34,937 nt of DNA from assembly GCF_000171235.2 (NCBI RefSeq), contig NZ_ABEA03000196.1:1-34937 (forward strand), written 5' to 3'. This document shows positions 1 to 10,000 of the stretch, in pieces. The position numbers and the translations under genes were made by a program. Source of the DNA: Geminisphaera colitermitum TAV2 (GTDB taxonomy: Bacteria > Verrucomicrobiota > Verrucomicrobiia > Opitutales > Opitutaceae). The notes below the pieces were generated by a model. It was not told the origin of the DNA. It did no database searches and saw nothing but the letters and a program-made list of their open reading frames with translations. Within the stretch, counting starts at the first letter, position 1. Every line of letters starts with the position of its first letter.

Positions 1-82
1 CCATGCCGCGCAAGCTCCGCCGCAGCCGAGCCAATTAGGTTTTAGGATTTACCGCCGCCCAAGCGCCACCTATCAGGACGGG

Positions 83-613
83 ATGCGTTTGTTTGCGTTC
101 ATCTGCTTCCTTCTTTCTGCGCTGTCCCTCACGGCGTTGCCCCTCACGGCGGCCCCAACGGCGTCCTTCGTCCGAGTGTGGCCGGAATACCGCACCACGG
201 AGTCATTCCAACGGATTTCCGAGTTTTTCTCGGGCAAGGAAAACCAAGGCGGACGGTTGATCCTGCGCACGCGAACCGAGGAGCGCGCCGGCTTTTACTT
301 CACCGCCCGCATCAAAATCTCCGAACCTGAATCAGACGCCATGCTGGTCATCGAGTATATCCTGCCGGGCAGCGATCAGGCGAGAGTCCATTTTCTCCCG
401 ATCGACCTGAAACGCGGCAGCACGGGATTTCTCGCCGGCATCACCGGCAACGACTGGCCGGGCCCCAAAGTCATGCCCACCGCCTGGCAAATCCGCCTTC
501 TCGGATCGGACGGCAAGGAACTGGCGCGTGAGCAAAGCTTCCTGTGGGACCTGCCCCCTTCGCGCCGCCAGCCACGCCTCACGGTGCCTGCCGACGCCGT
601 GCCGGCGAGATAA
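83..613 (+). CDS. Small exported protein of unknown function
   Basis: A 176-residue protein that I do not recognise. It opens with a clear signal peptide: Arg at position 2, a hydrophobic core over residues 4-20, and a likely cleavage after an Ala-Ala near residue 24. It is therefore probably secreted or periplasmic. The mature part is beta-rich, with no cysteines and no catalytic motif I can name. The same frame is open back to the window edge, but the ATG at 83 is preferred because the signal peptide begins there. No strong Shine-Dalgarno is seen. It lies 159 bp ahead of the malic enzyme gene on the same strand, so it may or may not share a transcript. Existence is fairly sure; function is unknown. 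Confidence 0.6.
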   Translation: MRLFAFICFLLSALSLTALPLTAAPTASFVRVWPEYRTTESFQRISEFFSGKENQGGRLILRTRTEERAGFYFTARIKISEPESDAMLVIEYILPGSDQARVHFLPIDLKRGSTGFLAGITGNDWPGPKVMPTAWQIRLLGSDGKELAREQSFLWDLPPSRRQPRLTVPADAVPAR

Positions 614-772
614 GATAACGGAAGTTCAATCGCTGCTGAAGCAGCCTCACGATTTCGCGTTTAGCACACCAGCATTAGCACAAAACCGTCCGCACCCATT
701 GCCACCTGCCCAGTTTACGCCAACGAATGCGCAGCGAGCGCAACAGCCTCTCATGCATTCTATCTTCTTACT

Positions 773-2458
773 ATGCCTAAAAATCCTGACCAAGTCTCGT
801 CATTAGGACTCTCTGCAAGAGGCGCTCGCGCCTCCCTGCGCGGCACCGCCCTGCTGGGTGATTCCGTTCTCAACAAAGGCACCGCCTTTTCCGAACGCGA
901 ACGGGATGCGCTTGGCCTGCGCGGCCTGCTTCCCCCGCGCGTTTTCACGCTCGAACAACAAGAGCAACGCGCCCTCAACGCCATGGCCAAAAAGCCCTCT
1001 GCGATTGAGAAATACATTTACCTCACCACCCTCCAATCCCGCAACGAGACGCTCTTTTACCGCCTCCTGACCAACCACGCCGAGGAGATGATTCCCCTCG
1101 TTTACACGCCCACCGTGGGTCAGGCGTGCCTTGAATACGGCGCCAACTTCCGCCGTCCGCGCGGCCTGTTCATCAGCATCAAGGACCGCGGACGCATCGC
1201 CGAAATTCTCCGCCACTGGCCCATCACGGACGTGCGCATGATCGTCGTCACCGACGGCGAACGCATCCTCGGCCTCGGCGACCTCGGCGTGCTCGGCATG
1301 GGCATCCCCGTTGGCAAACTCGCCCTCTACTCCGCCTGCGCCGGCCTGCACCCCTCCTACTGTCTGCCCATCGCGCTCGACGCCGGCATCGACAACGAAA
1401 CGCTCCGCAACGATCCGCTCTACCTCGGCCACCCGATGAAACGCGTGCGCGGCGCGGACTACGACGCGTTCCTCAACGAATTCGTCGAAGCCGTCAAAAC
1501 CGTGTTCCCCAAGACCATGATCCAGTGGGAAGACTTCGGAAACACCAACGCCTTCCGCCTCCTGCATGAGAACCGCTCCCGCGTGTGCAGCTTCAACGAC
1601 GACATTCAGGGAACGGCCGCCGTGGCCCTCGCCGGCGTCATCAGCGCGCTCAACTCCACCGGCGGCAAACTCGCCGACCAGAAGCTCCTCTTCCTCGGAG
1701 CCGGAGAAGCCGGCACCGGCATTGCCGACCTCTTTGTCGCCGCCGCGCGCGAAGCCGGCCTCAGCGAAGAACAGGCGCGCGCCCGCTGCTGGTTCGTCGA
1801 TTCGCAAGGCCTTGTCGTCAAGACCCGTCCGGGCCGTGCGCTCGCCCACCACAAGCTCCCCTATGCGCACGACGCCGCCCATGTGGCGACGCTCGCCGAG
1901 GCCGTCGAAGTCGTGAAACCCACGATCCTCATCGGTGTCTCCGGCCAGCCCAAGACCTTCACCGAGCCCATCGTGCGCCGTATGGCGGAGCTCAACAAAA
2001 CTCCGATCATCTTCGCGCTCTCCAACCCGACCTCCCAAGCCGAGGCCGTGCCCGCCGACATCTATGCCTGGAGCAGTGGTCGCGCCATCGTGGCGACCGG
2101 CAGCCCGTTCGCTCCGGTGGAGCTCAACGGGAAAAAATTCGTCCCCGGCCAGGGCAACAACGTTTACATCTTCCCCGGTGTGGGCTTGGGCTCGCTCGTC
2201 TGCGAAGCGACCGAAGTCACGGACTCCATGTTCCTCGCCTCGGCCCGCACGCTGGCCAGCCTCGCCACGAAGGAAGACCTGGCGATGGGCCGCGTATATC
2301 CCGCGCTCTCGAAGATCCGCGAAGTGTCGCTCAAAATCGCCGTTGCCGTCGCCGAAAAAGCCTACGAGGCCAACGTCGCCGCCCTGCCGCGTCCCGAAAA
2401 TCTGGAGGCCGCCATCGCCGCCAGCATGTTCACGCCGGAGTATTACGACTACGTCTGA
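773..2458 (+). CDS. maeA: NAD-type malic enzyme (malate dehydrogenase, oxaloacetate-decarboxylating)
   Basis: Oxidatively decarboxylates malate to pyruvate with reduction of NAD(P), in the cytosol, linking the TCA cycle to pyruvate. The 561-residue length is that of the large SfcA/MaeA and eukaryote-like malic enzymes. The N-terminal malic domain carries YTPTVG at 111-116 (catalytic Tyr111), GLGDLG at 167-172 and the likely catalytic Lys182. Metal ligands fit WEDFGN (Glu253/Asp254) and FNDDIQGT (Asp277). The Rossmann domain has GAGEAGTGIA at 309-318, and SNPTSQAE follows. The preceding sequence is pyrimidine-rich without a Shine-Dalgarno, so the start rests on the family N-terminus. A strong terminator lies directly downstream, so it ends its transcript. 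Cofactor choice (NAD versus NADP) is inferred from the family only. Confidence 0.95.
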   Translation: MPKNPDQVSSLGLSARGARASLRGTALLGDSVLNKGTAFSERERDALGLRGLLPPRVFTLEQQEQRALNAMAKKPSAIEKYIYLTTLQSRNETLFYRLLTNHAEEMIPLVYTPTVGQACLEYGANFRRPRGLFISIKDRGRIAEILRHWPITDVRMIVVTDGERILGLGDLGVLGMGIPVGKLALYSACAGLHPSYCLPIALDAGIDNETLRNDPLYLGHPMKRVRGADYDAFLNEFVEAVKTVFPKTMIQWEDFGNTNAFRLLHENRSRVCSFNDDIQGTAAVALAGVISALNSTGGKLADQKLLFLGAGEAGTGIADLFVAAAREAGLSEEQARARCWFVDSQGLVVKTRPGRALAHHKLPYAHDAAHVATLAEAVEVVKPTILIGVSGQPKTFTEPIVRRMAELNKTPIIFALSNPTSQAEAVPADIYAWSSGRAIVATGSPFAPVELNGKKFVPGQGNNVYIFPGVGLGSLVCEATEVTDSMFLASARTLASLATKEDLAMGRVYPALSKIREVSLKIAVAVAEKAYEANVAALPRPENLEAAIAASMFTPEYYDYV

Positions 2459-2503
2459 GACACGCGGGGATCGCACCCCGCCAAGGCATTTTGATTTGTC
2501 CCG

Positions 2504-2537
2504 GAGGGGCTTCGTTAAGCGAAGCCCCTCTTTTTTT
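2504..2537 (+). terminator. Rho-independent terminator of maeA
   Basis: A perfect 11-bp stem (2504-2514 with 2520-2530) with a 5-nt loop is followed by seven T residues. It lies 46 nt after the malic enzyme stop and between convergent genes. The T-run is only on the plus-strand exit, so it serves maeA rather than pheA. Confidence 0.93.
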
Positions 2538-2545
2538 GCAGTCTC

Positions 2546-3628
2546 TCAGTTCACCGTCGGGTAACTGCCCAGCCACTTCACCAAGGGACAGAAAGTGCGC
2601 AGTTCCGCCACAGCCTGCTTCATCGGCTCGTCATGGAAATGACCGGTGACATCCAGATAAAAATTGTAGTCCCAAGGGCGCAGCCGGCTGGGACGCGATT
2701 CGATCTTGGAAAGGTTGATGCCGCGTTGCGCGAAAGGTGACAGCAGGCGCAGCAGGGCGCCCGGCTGTCCGCTGGCGTCGCCAAGCGAGATCAGCAGACT
2801 TGTCATGTCACGCCCATTGCCAACCGGGCCGGTGGGCTTCTTGCCAATGACAAAAAAACGCGTGGTGTTGCCCGCCTTGTCCTGAATGTTCCGCGCCACG
2901 ACCGGCACGCCGTAGTGCGTCGCCGCCAGTTCTGTCGCCACGGCCGCCACCCCCGACTCGGCACCCGCAATCTGCACGGCGCGCGCCGTGCTGGGCGCAT
3001 CGACAAAGGTGGCGTGTGGCAGGTGGCTCTGGAGCCAGAGACGGCACTGGGCGAGCGCCTGATCCTTGGACAAAACACGAGTAATGTTTTCCAACGGCTC
3101 GCGTGTGATGAGGCAGTAGCTGATTTCCAAATACGTCTGCGCAACGACCTTCAAGTCGGACGTCACAAACTGGTCGAGTGCGTCGCGCACGGACCCCTCG
3201 GTGGAATTCTCAATCGGGATCATGCCGTAGTCGGACTCACCTTTTTCGACCGACGTAAAAATATCGGCGAAAGTCGTGAGCGCCACGTAGTCCACGCTCG
3301 CGCCAAACTTGCGCAACGCCGCCTGATGCGTGTTCGTCGCCTCGGGCCCGAGGTAGGCGATCTTGAGCGGCTTTTCGAGGGCGATGGCCGCCGACATGAT
3401 CTCGCTGTAGATGGCGCGCAGAGCCTCGTCCTTGATCGGCCCGCTGTTGAGCGCCACGACCTTGCGCAGCACGGCGTCCTCGCGTTCGGGCACATAGATT
3501 TCACCGCCGGCGCTGCGCTTGTGGCGGCCGATTTCGGAGGCGTGCGCAAGGCGCTGGTTGAGGAGATCGACGATCTGCCGGTCAAGGCTGTCGATGTTTT
3601 CGCGGAGAGGTTTTAGAGGATCGGACAT
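2546..3628 (-). CDS. pheA: Bifunctional chorismate mutase / prephenate dehydratase (P-protein)
   Basis: Converts chorismate to prephenate and then phenylpyruvate in phenylalanine synthesis. The 360 residues fit the standard P-protein. Residues 1-85 are an AroQ-type chorismate mutase helix bundle. Residues 88-265 are the dehydratase domain, with the family motif NTTRF at 254-258. Residues 275-355 are an ACT domain with GALL (290-293) and ESRP (310-313), the phenylalanine-binding feedback motifs, so allosteric inhibition by phenylalanine is expected. It follows scpB on the same strand after 69 nt, a gap filled by one arm of a repeat. It converges on maeA. No Shine-Dalgarno is visible before the ATG. 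Confidence 0.95.
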   Translation of the reverse strand: MSDPLKPLRENIDSLDRQIVDLLNQRLAHASEIGRHKRSAGGEIYVPEREDAVLRKVVALNSGPIKDEALRAIYSEIMSAAIALEKPLKIAYLGPEATNTHQAALRKFGASVDYVALTTFADIFTSVEKGESDYGMIPIENSTEGSVRDALDQFVTSDLKVVAQTYLEISYCLITREPLENITRVLSKDQALAQCRLWLQSHLPHATFVDAPSTARAVQIAGAESGVAAVATELAATHYGVPVVARNIQDKAGNTTRFFVIGKKPTGPVGNGRDMTSLLISLGDASGQPGALLRLLSPFAQRGINLSKIESRPSRLRPWDYNFYLDVTGHFHDEPMKQAVAELRTFCPLVKWLGSYPTVN

Positions 3629-3656
3629 GGCAGAGTGGGTTTATTAACAAGGAATT

Positions 3657-3757
3657 AACCACCGAAACACAGATGCACAGAGTTCAACCGGGAGGGGTCA
3701 GGCATCGGAGCGGTCTTCTTTGAGCGGTTCACTTTGTGTCTCCGTGTCTTTGTGGTT
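3657..3757. repeat. Imperfect inverted repeat at the scpB 3' end
   Basis: The arm at 3657-3682 (aaccaccgaaacac...) and the arm at 3732-3757 (reverse complement aaccacaaagacac...) match at 19 of 26 positions across about 50 nt. A related half-arm (aaccacaaagacacggag) recurs at 10912-10929, upstream of tamB. The last codons and the stop of scpB (NHKDTETQSEPL...) are encoded by this element, so the gene end was apparently rewritten by its arrival. It does not look like a standard terminator. Confidence 0.7.
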
Positions 3758-4765
3758 CGATGATTGCGGATCGGGCTCGGTCGTGCCTGCGGCCTCCGCC
3801 GCCTCGCCAACCGGCACTTCGCTCGCGACTGCTTCGCTCGTGTCTCCGTCTCCACTCGTGATCTTCACGGAGTCAAAACTCGGCGAGTCGCCCTCGCCTT
3901 CTTCGAGCGGCAGTCCCATCTCGGCGTCGGCGGGGGGCGTGGTGTTGGCGGAGCGGTTGAGCCATTCGTCGATCTGACGGGGAGAAAGCACATCCGAGGC
4001 CGGAAGCTCGACCAGTGATTTCACGCCGACGAACTCAAGGAATTTGTCCGTCGTGCCGTATTGCAGCGGACGGCCGGGAAGGTCGGCGCGGCCCACGATG
4101 TAAACCAGTTCACGCTCCAGCAGCTTGTTCAGGCCCGCGTCGGCGGACACGCCGCGGATGGACTCGATCTCGGAACGAGTCACCGGCTGGCGGTAGGCCA
4201 CGACGGCGAGCGTTTCGAGCGCGGATTGGGAGAGCTTCACGGGCGGCGGCTCATCACGCAGGATGCGAATCCAGCGGGCAAATCGTGGATGCGTCACAAG
4301 CCGGTAACCCTGCGCGCCGTCGATAAGAAAATAAATGTCGTTGAGCGCGCGCAACTCGCCGGCGAGTTCGTCCATCGCCTCACGAATTTGCGCCGTCGTG
4401 ATAAGCGCCGGCACGTCGTGATAAAGATCGGCGTCCGCCGGTTCCGGCGCGGCCACAATAGCCGCCTCGGCGCTGGTTTCGGCCCCGGCCCCGCCGCTGG
4501 CGTTGGCTTCGGTGTTGGTTTCCGTGCTGACTTCGGTTTCGGAGCGGACGATGTCTCCAGTGCCCTCCCCCCCCCCCCCCCCCCCTGCCGTCGTGCCGGC
4601 ACCGGCAGCCTGCGGGACATCGGCATCCGTTTCCTCGGCCACCGTGGCGGCCCGGGATGCCTGGTCATGAAATCGCGCAAACACCGCCTGGATGTCTTTG
4701 ATCGAGAGCGGCTGGCTGGAGGAGAAGAGAAGTGCCTTGAGCACCAGTTTCAGATTGAACGCCAT
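3698..4765 (-). CDS. scpB: Segregation and condensation protein B, with a low-complexity insert
   Basis: Partner of ScpA and SMC in chromosome condensation and segregation. The protein is 355 residues from the ATG at 4765; the typical ScpB is near 200. Two winged-helix halves are recognisable: residues 1-30 joined to 115-170, and 171-270 with VKLSQSALETLAVVAYRQP, SEIESIRGV and GRPLQYGTT, the signature block. Residues about 35-115 are a low-complexity insert rich in Glu, Thr, Ala and Gly. It is partly encoded by a G(19) tract giving six glycines. The tail from about 275 is acidic and ends in a repeat element. An upstream GTG at 4876 would add 37 residues unlike the family, so 4765 is preferred. 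No scpA is in the window. Confidence 0.9.
   Translation of the reverse strand: MAFNLKLVLKALLFSSSQPLSIKDIQAVFARFHDQASRAATVAEETDADVPQAAGAGTTAGGGGGGEGTGDIVRSETEVSTETNTEANASGGAGAETSAEAAIVAAPEPADADLYHDVPALITTAQIREAMDELAGELRALNDIYFLIDGAQGYRLVTHPRFARWIRILRDEPPPVKLSQSALETLAVVAYRQPVTRSEIESIRGVSADAGLNKLLERELVYIVGRADLPGRPLQYGTTDKFLEFVGVKSLVELPASDVLSPRQIDEWLNRSANTTPPADAEMGLPLEEGEGDSPSFDSVKITSGDGDTSEAVASEVPVGEAAEAAGTTEPDPQSSNHKDTETQSEPLKEDRSDA
4567..4585 (-). repeat. Poly-G(19) tract inside scpB
   Basis: Nineteen consecutive C on the plus strand (G on the sense strand) encode the glycine run at residues 61-66 of ScpB. The ScpB signatures on both sides are in the same frame at this length, so the gene is ON as sequenced. 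A change of one or two bases would cut off the whole conserved C-terminal half. Confidence 0.9.
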
Positions 4766-4894
4766 GCTGGGAGGAAATGCGGAGATGCGCAGAAAAAGCC
4801 CCCCGTAACCCGCTAAGCAACCCTGAAACTCCGGTTGGTCAGGCGACAGGAGCAATTTCAAGCTCCGTGCGGGCACAATCTTCCCCCAAATGAC

Positions 4895-7048
4895 CTAAAA
4901 CGGGAATCCCAGCGAGAACAGCACCGTGCCCGCCGGGTCGCCGTCACGACGCTTCAAGTTGTATCCGTATTCCAGACGCACCGGCCCGATGATCGTCTGG
5001 TAACGCACGCCCCCGCCGATCGAAAACAACGTCTCGTCAAACGGATAGTCATCCATGCTCGTCGCCGTGCCCAGCGCATCCAAAAACACCACCGCCGACC
5101 AGTTGCCCGTCACACGCTGCTCCAACTCCACGTTGCCCACCACCTGGCTGCGCACGCCGACAAAGGCCCCCGTATCATCGCGCGGCGCGGCCTCGCCGGC
5201 CTTGTATCCGCGAATCGAATTCTCCCCGCCGGGAAAAAACAGCTTGTTCACCGGCACCGGCTTGTCTCCCAACACCACGCCATGGCTGAGTCCAAGATGC
5301 AACCAGCGCTCGCCGCCGAGCGGCAGATGCCACGACCAGTCGAGCTCGATGCGCTGATAATCCACATCGCCGCCCAGCCACTTCTCCGCGTTTTCCAACT
5401 GCGCATACCACCTGTATCCGCTGTGCGGTTGCAGCGGATTGTCGCGCCGGTCCTGCACCAGTCCGAAATTCAGGCTGCCCACGCGCGACGAATCGAGATC
5501 CGTCGCACGCGTGCCCAGCGTGCTGTCGCTCGCGTGGAGCGATTCAAACGTGTAGCCCCCCGACACCTCCATCCGCCACTTCCGCACCGGACGCCGCAGC
5601 AGCAGACTGCCGCCATACTCCTCGCGGTCAAACGACTCCTCCTCGCGCAACAGGCCGAAAACCTTGACGCTGCCGTCGATGTTCTTCCCCAGCAGTTCCG
5701 GGATCGAATACGTGTAGTCGCCCTGCGAACTCTTCATTGACTGCACCAGTTCCAGCCGCGTGCGATGGGCCAGCCCCCATAGATTATTCTGGCGCAACTC
5801 CACACCGCCGCGCAACTGCTCGTAACTTCCGTATCCAAACATCAACGACGTATCCCATCGCGGCTGCTCCTTGAGAAAAAACACCGCGTCGCGCTCCGGC
5901 CCCGTTTCCGGATCGGCCCGCGAATCCACCATCTCGAACACCCCCAGACGGCTGAGCCGCAGACGGCCCGTTTCCACGTCCCGCGGATCAAACGGATCGC
6001 CCGGATGCAGCGCCACCTTGCTGGCAAGCAGCGCATCGCGCACGCGCGTCCTGCCCTCAAAACGCACCCGCCCCACCCGCACCGCCTCACCTGGGATCAC
6101 ACGCACCGTCACCACCACGTCGAGCACGCCGTCCGCGCCCGGCGGCTCCGGTGACTCCGGCGGGACCGCCGCCACCGTGACGCGGGCGTCGGCGTATCCG
6201 GCATCGTAAAACGCATTGCGGACCAGCACCTCCAGATCCTGCCCCGCCGTCCGCGACCAGGCGCTTCCCGGCGGCGGCAACTTCACCTTCGCCATCGGCC
6301 CGGTATCGCCGTCGATCTCCTCACGATACCCGCTGATTCGCCAGAACGGACCCGGCTCCACCAGAACATGCAAGCGCACCTCCCCTGTTTTGGCATCACG
6401 CCGCTCGTCCGCCACGCTGACCTGCGCCCCGACATAGCCGAGATTACGCAACGTCTCGCGCAGCGAGGCGACCGAACCTCTCAGCCTGCCCGGCGAAAAT
6501 GCCTTTGCATCCGCCGGCGTGAGAACACCCAGGCGCGGGGCAAAAAAACCACGCGCCTCCTTTTCGCTTATCCTCCCCCCCCCCCCCCTCTCGCCTGCCA
6601 GTCCGTCGAGACCGGCAAACGTCACGGCCTTGATCGTATAACGCCGCCCCGGGATCACGCGCAACCGCACCTCCCGCGCCTCCAACGGGCGCGGCAATCC
6701 GGTGGTCAGCATGTTATCGAGCTCGTGTGAAAAATTCCTGCCATCCACCGTCACCCCCGATACAGCCACCCTGGCATCGAGAAAACCTTCGCTGCCCGCA
6801 TGGGAAAGCAGCACGAGCGCGGCGTCCTCAATCGCATTGGCCTCCATGATTTCCCCTCGCTCCCGGCCGAGCACGAGATCAAGCATGCGCCGCGCCTGGA
6901 TATTGTCCCACCACCCCAAACCGCGCACCGAGACCGCCGCCGGACGAGCAGGCGCCGGGGCGGGCGCAGCCAGCGAGGGACTCGCGCCCAGGCACGCCAG
7001 CCAGAGAAAAATCACAACAATACGAACGCAAGCGAAGTGGCACGTCAC
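4895..7048 (-). CDS. tamA: Outer-membrane assembly protein of the BamA/TamA (Omp85) family
   Basis: An Omp85-type protein of 717 residues that would sit in the outer membrane and assist insertion or translocation with TamB. A signal peptide covers residues 1-28 (hydrophobic VVIFLWLACLG). POTRA-like repeats follow to about residue 390, with recurrent patterns such as VRVIPGEAVRVGRVRFEG. A C-terminal beta-barrel (Bac_surface_Ag) follows, with PGGENSIRGY and a terminal Phe, the usual BAM recognition end. A G(14) tract encodes Gly155-158 in frame. It starts at a GTG overlapping the tamB stop by 4 nt, so the two are translationally coupled in the order tamB-tamA. BamA itself is an alternative, but the adjacency to a TamB-like giant favours TamA. 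Confidence 0.85.
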   Translation of the reverse strand: MTCHFACVRIVVIFLWLACLGASPSLAAPAPAPARPAAVSVRGLGWWDNIQARRMLDLVLGRERGEIMEANAIEDAALVLLSHAGSEGFLDARVAVSGVTVDGRNFSHELDNMLTTGLPRPLEAREVRLRVIPGRRYTIKAVTFAGLDGLAGERGGGGRISEKEARGFFAPRLGVLTPADAKAFSPGRLRGSVASLRETLRNLGYVGAQVSVADERRDAKTGEVRLHVLVEPGPFWRISGYREEIDGDTGPMAKVKLPPPGSAWSRTAGQDLEVLVRNAFYDAGYADARVTVAAVPPESPEPPGADGVLDVVVTVRVIPGEAVRVGRVRFEGRTRVRDALLASKVALHPGDPFDPRDVETGRLRLSRLGVFEMVDSRADPETGPERDAVFFLKEQPRWDTSLMFGYGSYEQLRGGVELRQNNLWGLAHRTRLELVQSMKSSQGDYTYSIPELLGKNIDGSVKVFGLLREEESFDREEYGGSLLLRRPVRKWRMEVSGGYTFESLHASDSTLGTRATDLDSSRVGSLNFGLVQDRRDNPLQPHSGYRWYAQLENAEKWLGGDVDYQRIELDWSWHLPLGGERWLHLGLSHGVVLGDKPVPVNKLFFPGGENSIRGYKAGEAAPRDDTGAFVGVRSQVVGNVELEQRVTGNWSAVVFLDALGTATSMDDYPFDETLFSIGGGVRYQTIIGPVRLEYGYNLKRRDGDPAGTVLFSLGFPF
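6575..6588 (-). repeat. Poly-G(14) tract inside tamA
   Basis: Fourteen consecutive C on the plus strand code for the glycines at residues 155-158, between two POTRA-like units. The frame is continuous on both sides at this length. Confidence 0.88.
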
Positions 7049-10000
7049 GGCTGCACCTCCTCTTTTGTTTCCGCGCCTTTCGTTTCCGTTTCCTGCTTCA
7101 CCGGCCCCCCGCCCGCCTCATCCTTGCGCCTGGGAGTGAACCGCCATTTGAGGCCCGCGTTGTAGCCATCGAACTCATCGTATTCACCCACCAATGACCA
7201 ACGCCCGCCCAGCGCGTATTCCATGGCATAAGTTTCCTTGCCCTGACGCGAAAGCTTTTCGCCCGTTCGCACCGTCAACCGTTCCGCCGCATCGTCGTTG
7301 ACCCCGAGTTGCCGCAGCATGTCCGCGCCCACATACGTGCCAAACCGCGCCAGACGATGCGTGCTCGTCGAAAGCGAACTCTCGCTCGGAGCCACGCCCG
7401 CCATCACCAGCATCAAAATCTGTTCGGAGTCGAGCGCCGGACTGGAGAAAAACTGCAACACCGGCGCCTCCGCCGTGCCGGTCAGTTCCAGACGCAGATC
7501 GTAGTCGTAACGCTGCGCCACGCCCGACACCAGCAAACGCGGCTCGTAAGGCGCTGCCTCGGTCAGGCGCACGCTCGCGCCCTCCTGCACCACGAACACC
7601 GCGAAAGGAAAAATCACCCTCCCCCGCGCCACCCGCGCCTCGCCGACGGCGCGCGGATTGCCCAGCGTGCCCGTCAGGTTGAAACGCGCCGAAACCACCC
7701 CCTCGAACACCGGCGACCGCACCCGCATGAAACGCTCGCCGCGCAACGCCACGTCGAGTTCCCACGCATTGAACGGCGCCTCCTCCACCGCGAAATACGG
7801 CGGACGCCGCGCCACGCCCTTCACCCCCGTCGGCATCAACGACGTCAAATCGGACAGAAACACGCTGTCACGCAACCGCACCTCGCCCCCGATTTTCGCC
7901 CGCCCCGGCTCGCCGGGCAGCGAACGTACCGTGAGATCGATATCCCCCCGCACCACCAGCCCCGTCTGCCGCACGAACGGCGTGTTCTCCCCGCGTAGTC
8001 GTACATCGAATACCGGCCTCCCCCCCCGCGGCCACTCCGCTCCGCCCGTCAACATCACCGGCTGCCCCCCTGCCAGCGCCTTGATCGACTCCAGCACGAC
8101 CGAGCGCCCCTGAAACCGGATGCGCGCCTCCACCTGCTGCAACACCCCCAGCGGCCCCAACGGACGCGACGACGCCCCGTGCAGTGTCACCAAACCCTCG
8201 ATACGCTGATGCGGCCCATAAGCAACATCCGCGCTCAACACCCCCGCTGGAGCCAGATACGTCGGCATGTAACGTGCGATGGACGCCACCCGCGCCTCCG
8301 TGATGCGCAACCGGCCCTCCGCCCGCTCCCGCACCAGTTCAGCCCACGACTGCGGCAACTGCATCCACTCCGAAGATTTCACCGACAACCGCCCCGACAT
8401 CGACACTGGCTGGCCGTCGATCTTCACCGACGCCTCCTCCACGCGAATCCCCTCCTTGCCCAGCGCCACCTCCACGCGCACATCCGTGACCGAAGGCAGG
8501 GAGAACGGCAGTCGCTCTCGCGCATTCTCCGGAATTTCCAGTCCCCCGGCCCGCAAACGAATCGTGCCGCCCGGCTCGCGCAATGTACCCGAAACGCTGG
8601 CGCGAAGCTCCGCCCCGCTCAATCTGATCCCACTCAACGCCGCCAATTCCTCCTTCCACCCCACGTCGTCGCGCGACACTAGATCGACCGAGAACGGCTC
8701 CGCCTCCCGCCATTGCAACCACCCCTCGCGTCGCGCGTGCAACGTCACCGGCAAACGCCCTTGCACGTCGGCCAGAACCGCACCCCGCGCTCGAATCTCC
8801 GCCTTGCGCAACTCCACCACGCTCTCGTTCGCCACGACATCAAACGAAGCCGCCAGCGGCGCCCCCGGCAACGGCTCCAACCGCACCTCGCCGCGCGCCA
8901 AGCCCGTCACCGCACCATCGCCCTGCCAGTCAGCCTCGACCAAAAATGAGGCCAACGAAGCTCCCTTCGCCCAAGCGGCCATGTCACCTGCACCGGACAA
9001 CAGCCAGTCCTCCAACATATCCTCCGTGACGTTCCCTGCCTCCAGCCGCACCCGCCCGCCGCCCGGCTGAAGCACGCCCTCCGCCGAAACCGAAAAACTC
9101 CCCTCCCCCCCCCCCACAAGCCGCAACGGCGACACCGCCACCAGCACATCGCCCCCCCGCCGCACCATCACCGGCACCGCCAACTCCGCCCACGTCGCCC
9201 CACCACGCAACCAGCGCCAACTGCCGATGGTCAACGCATCCGCATCGCCCGGCGCAACCGCCGGCCTCAACTTGCCCGCCAGTTCCCACGCCGCCGCCTT
9301 GTCATTGGTTTCAAAATACAAACGCGAAACATCCACCGCCCCCCCCTGCCCCGACCACGCCACGCTCACCGCAAGCGGTTTCAAGAACGCCGCCGATGGA
9401 ACCCGCACCGCCTGCGCCTCTAGTTCGCCCTCGTGCCGCAAACCGGCCAGCGCCCCCGGAGTCAACGCCTCCGGCAATGTGCCGGAAAACCGCACCGCCG
9501 CCTTCGTCGCGCCAAACCCCGCGCCCTCCGGCCAGACTCCGGCGCGTATCCATCGTGTGACGACAGATTCATCCGCCAGCGCCGCCGACAGCACACCGTC
9601 TGCGATGGATTTGGTCGCCGCATCATAACGACCGGCCAACTCAACCATTCCGCCATCCAGCATCACGCCCGCCTTGCGCAGCACGATCCCCGGCCAGCGC
9701 ACCTCGCCCTCCGCCGCAACGTCACCGATGACCTGCGATTCCCAGGCCAGCCCCCGCCCTGACAACGAGAAATCCACGACCAACGCCGACAACGGCCCCG
9801 GCGCAAACGCGGCCCGCCCCGCGACCCGGCCCGCCAGCCCGTCCACTCCCGCCGCGCGCAACGCCGCCAGATCGACAGCGAAATCGAACACCGAACGCCC
9901 GCTGATAAAGCGTCCTCCCCAATCCATGACAAACGGTTCCGCCAGCCGCGCCTCCGCCTGTGGCAGCACCACCTCCAGCCGCCGTATCGCCACCTGCGTC

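Noticed and set aside
803-2476. A 557-residue open frame antisense to maeA
   Set aside because: It is a His/Gly/Val-rich mirror of a high-GC gene with no domain. The plus-strand malic enzyme is unequivocal.
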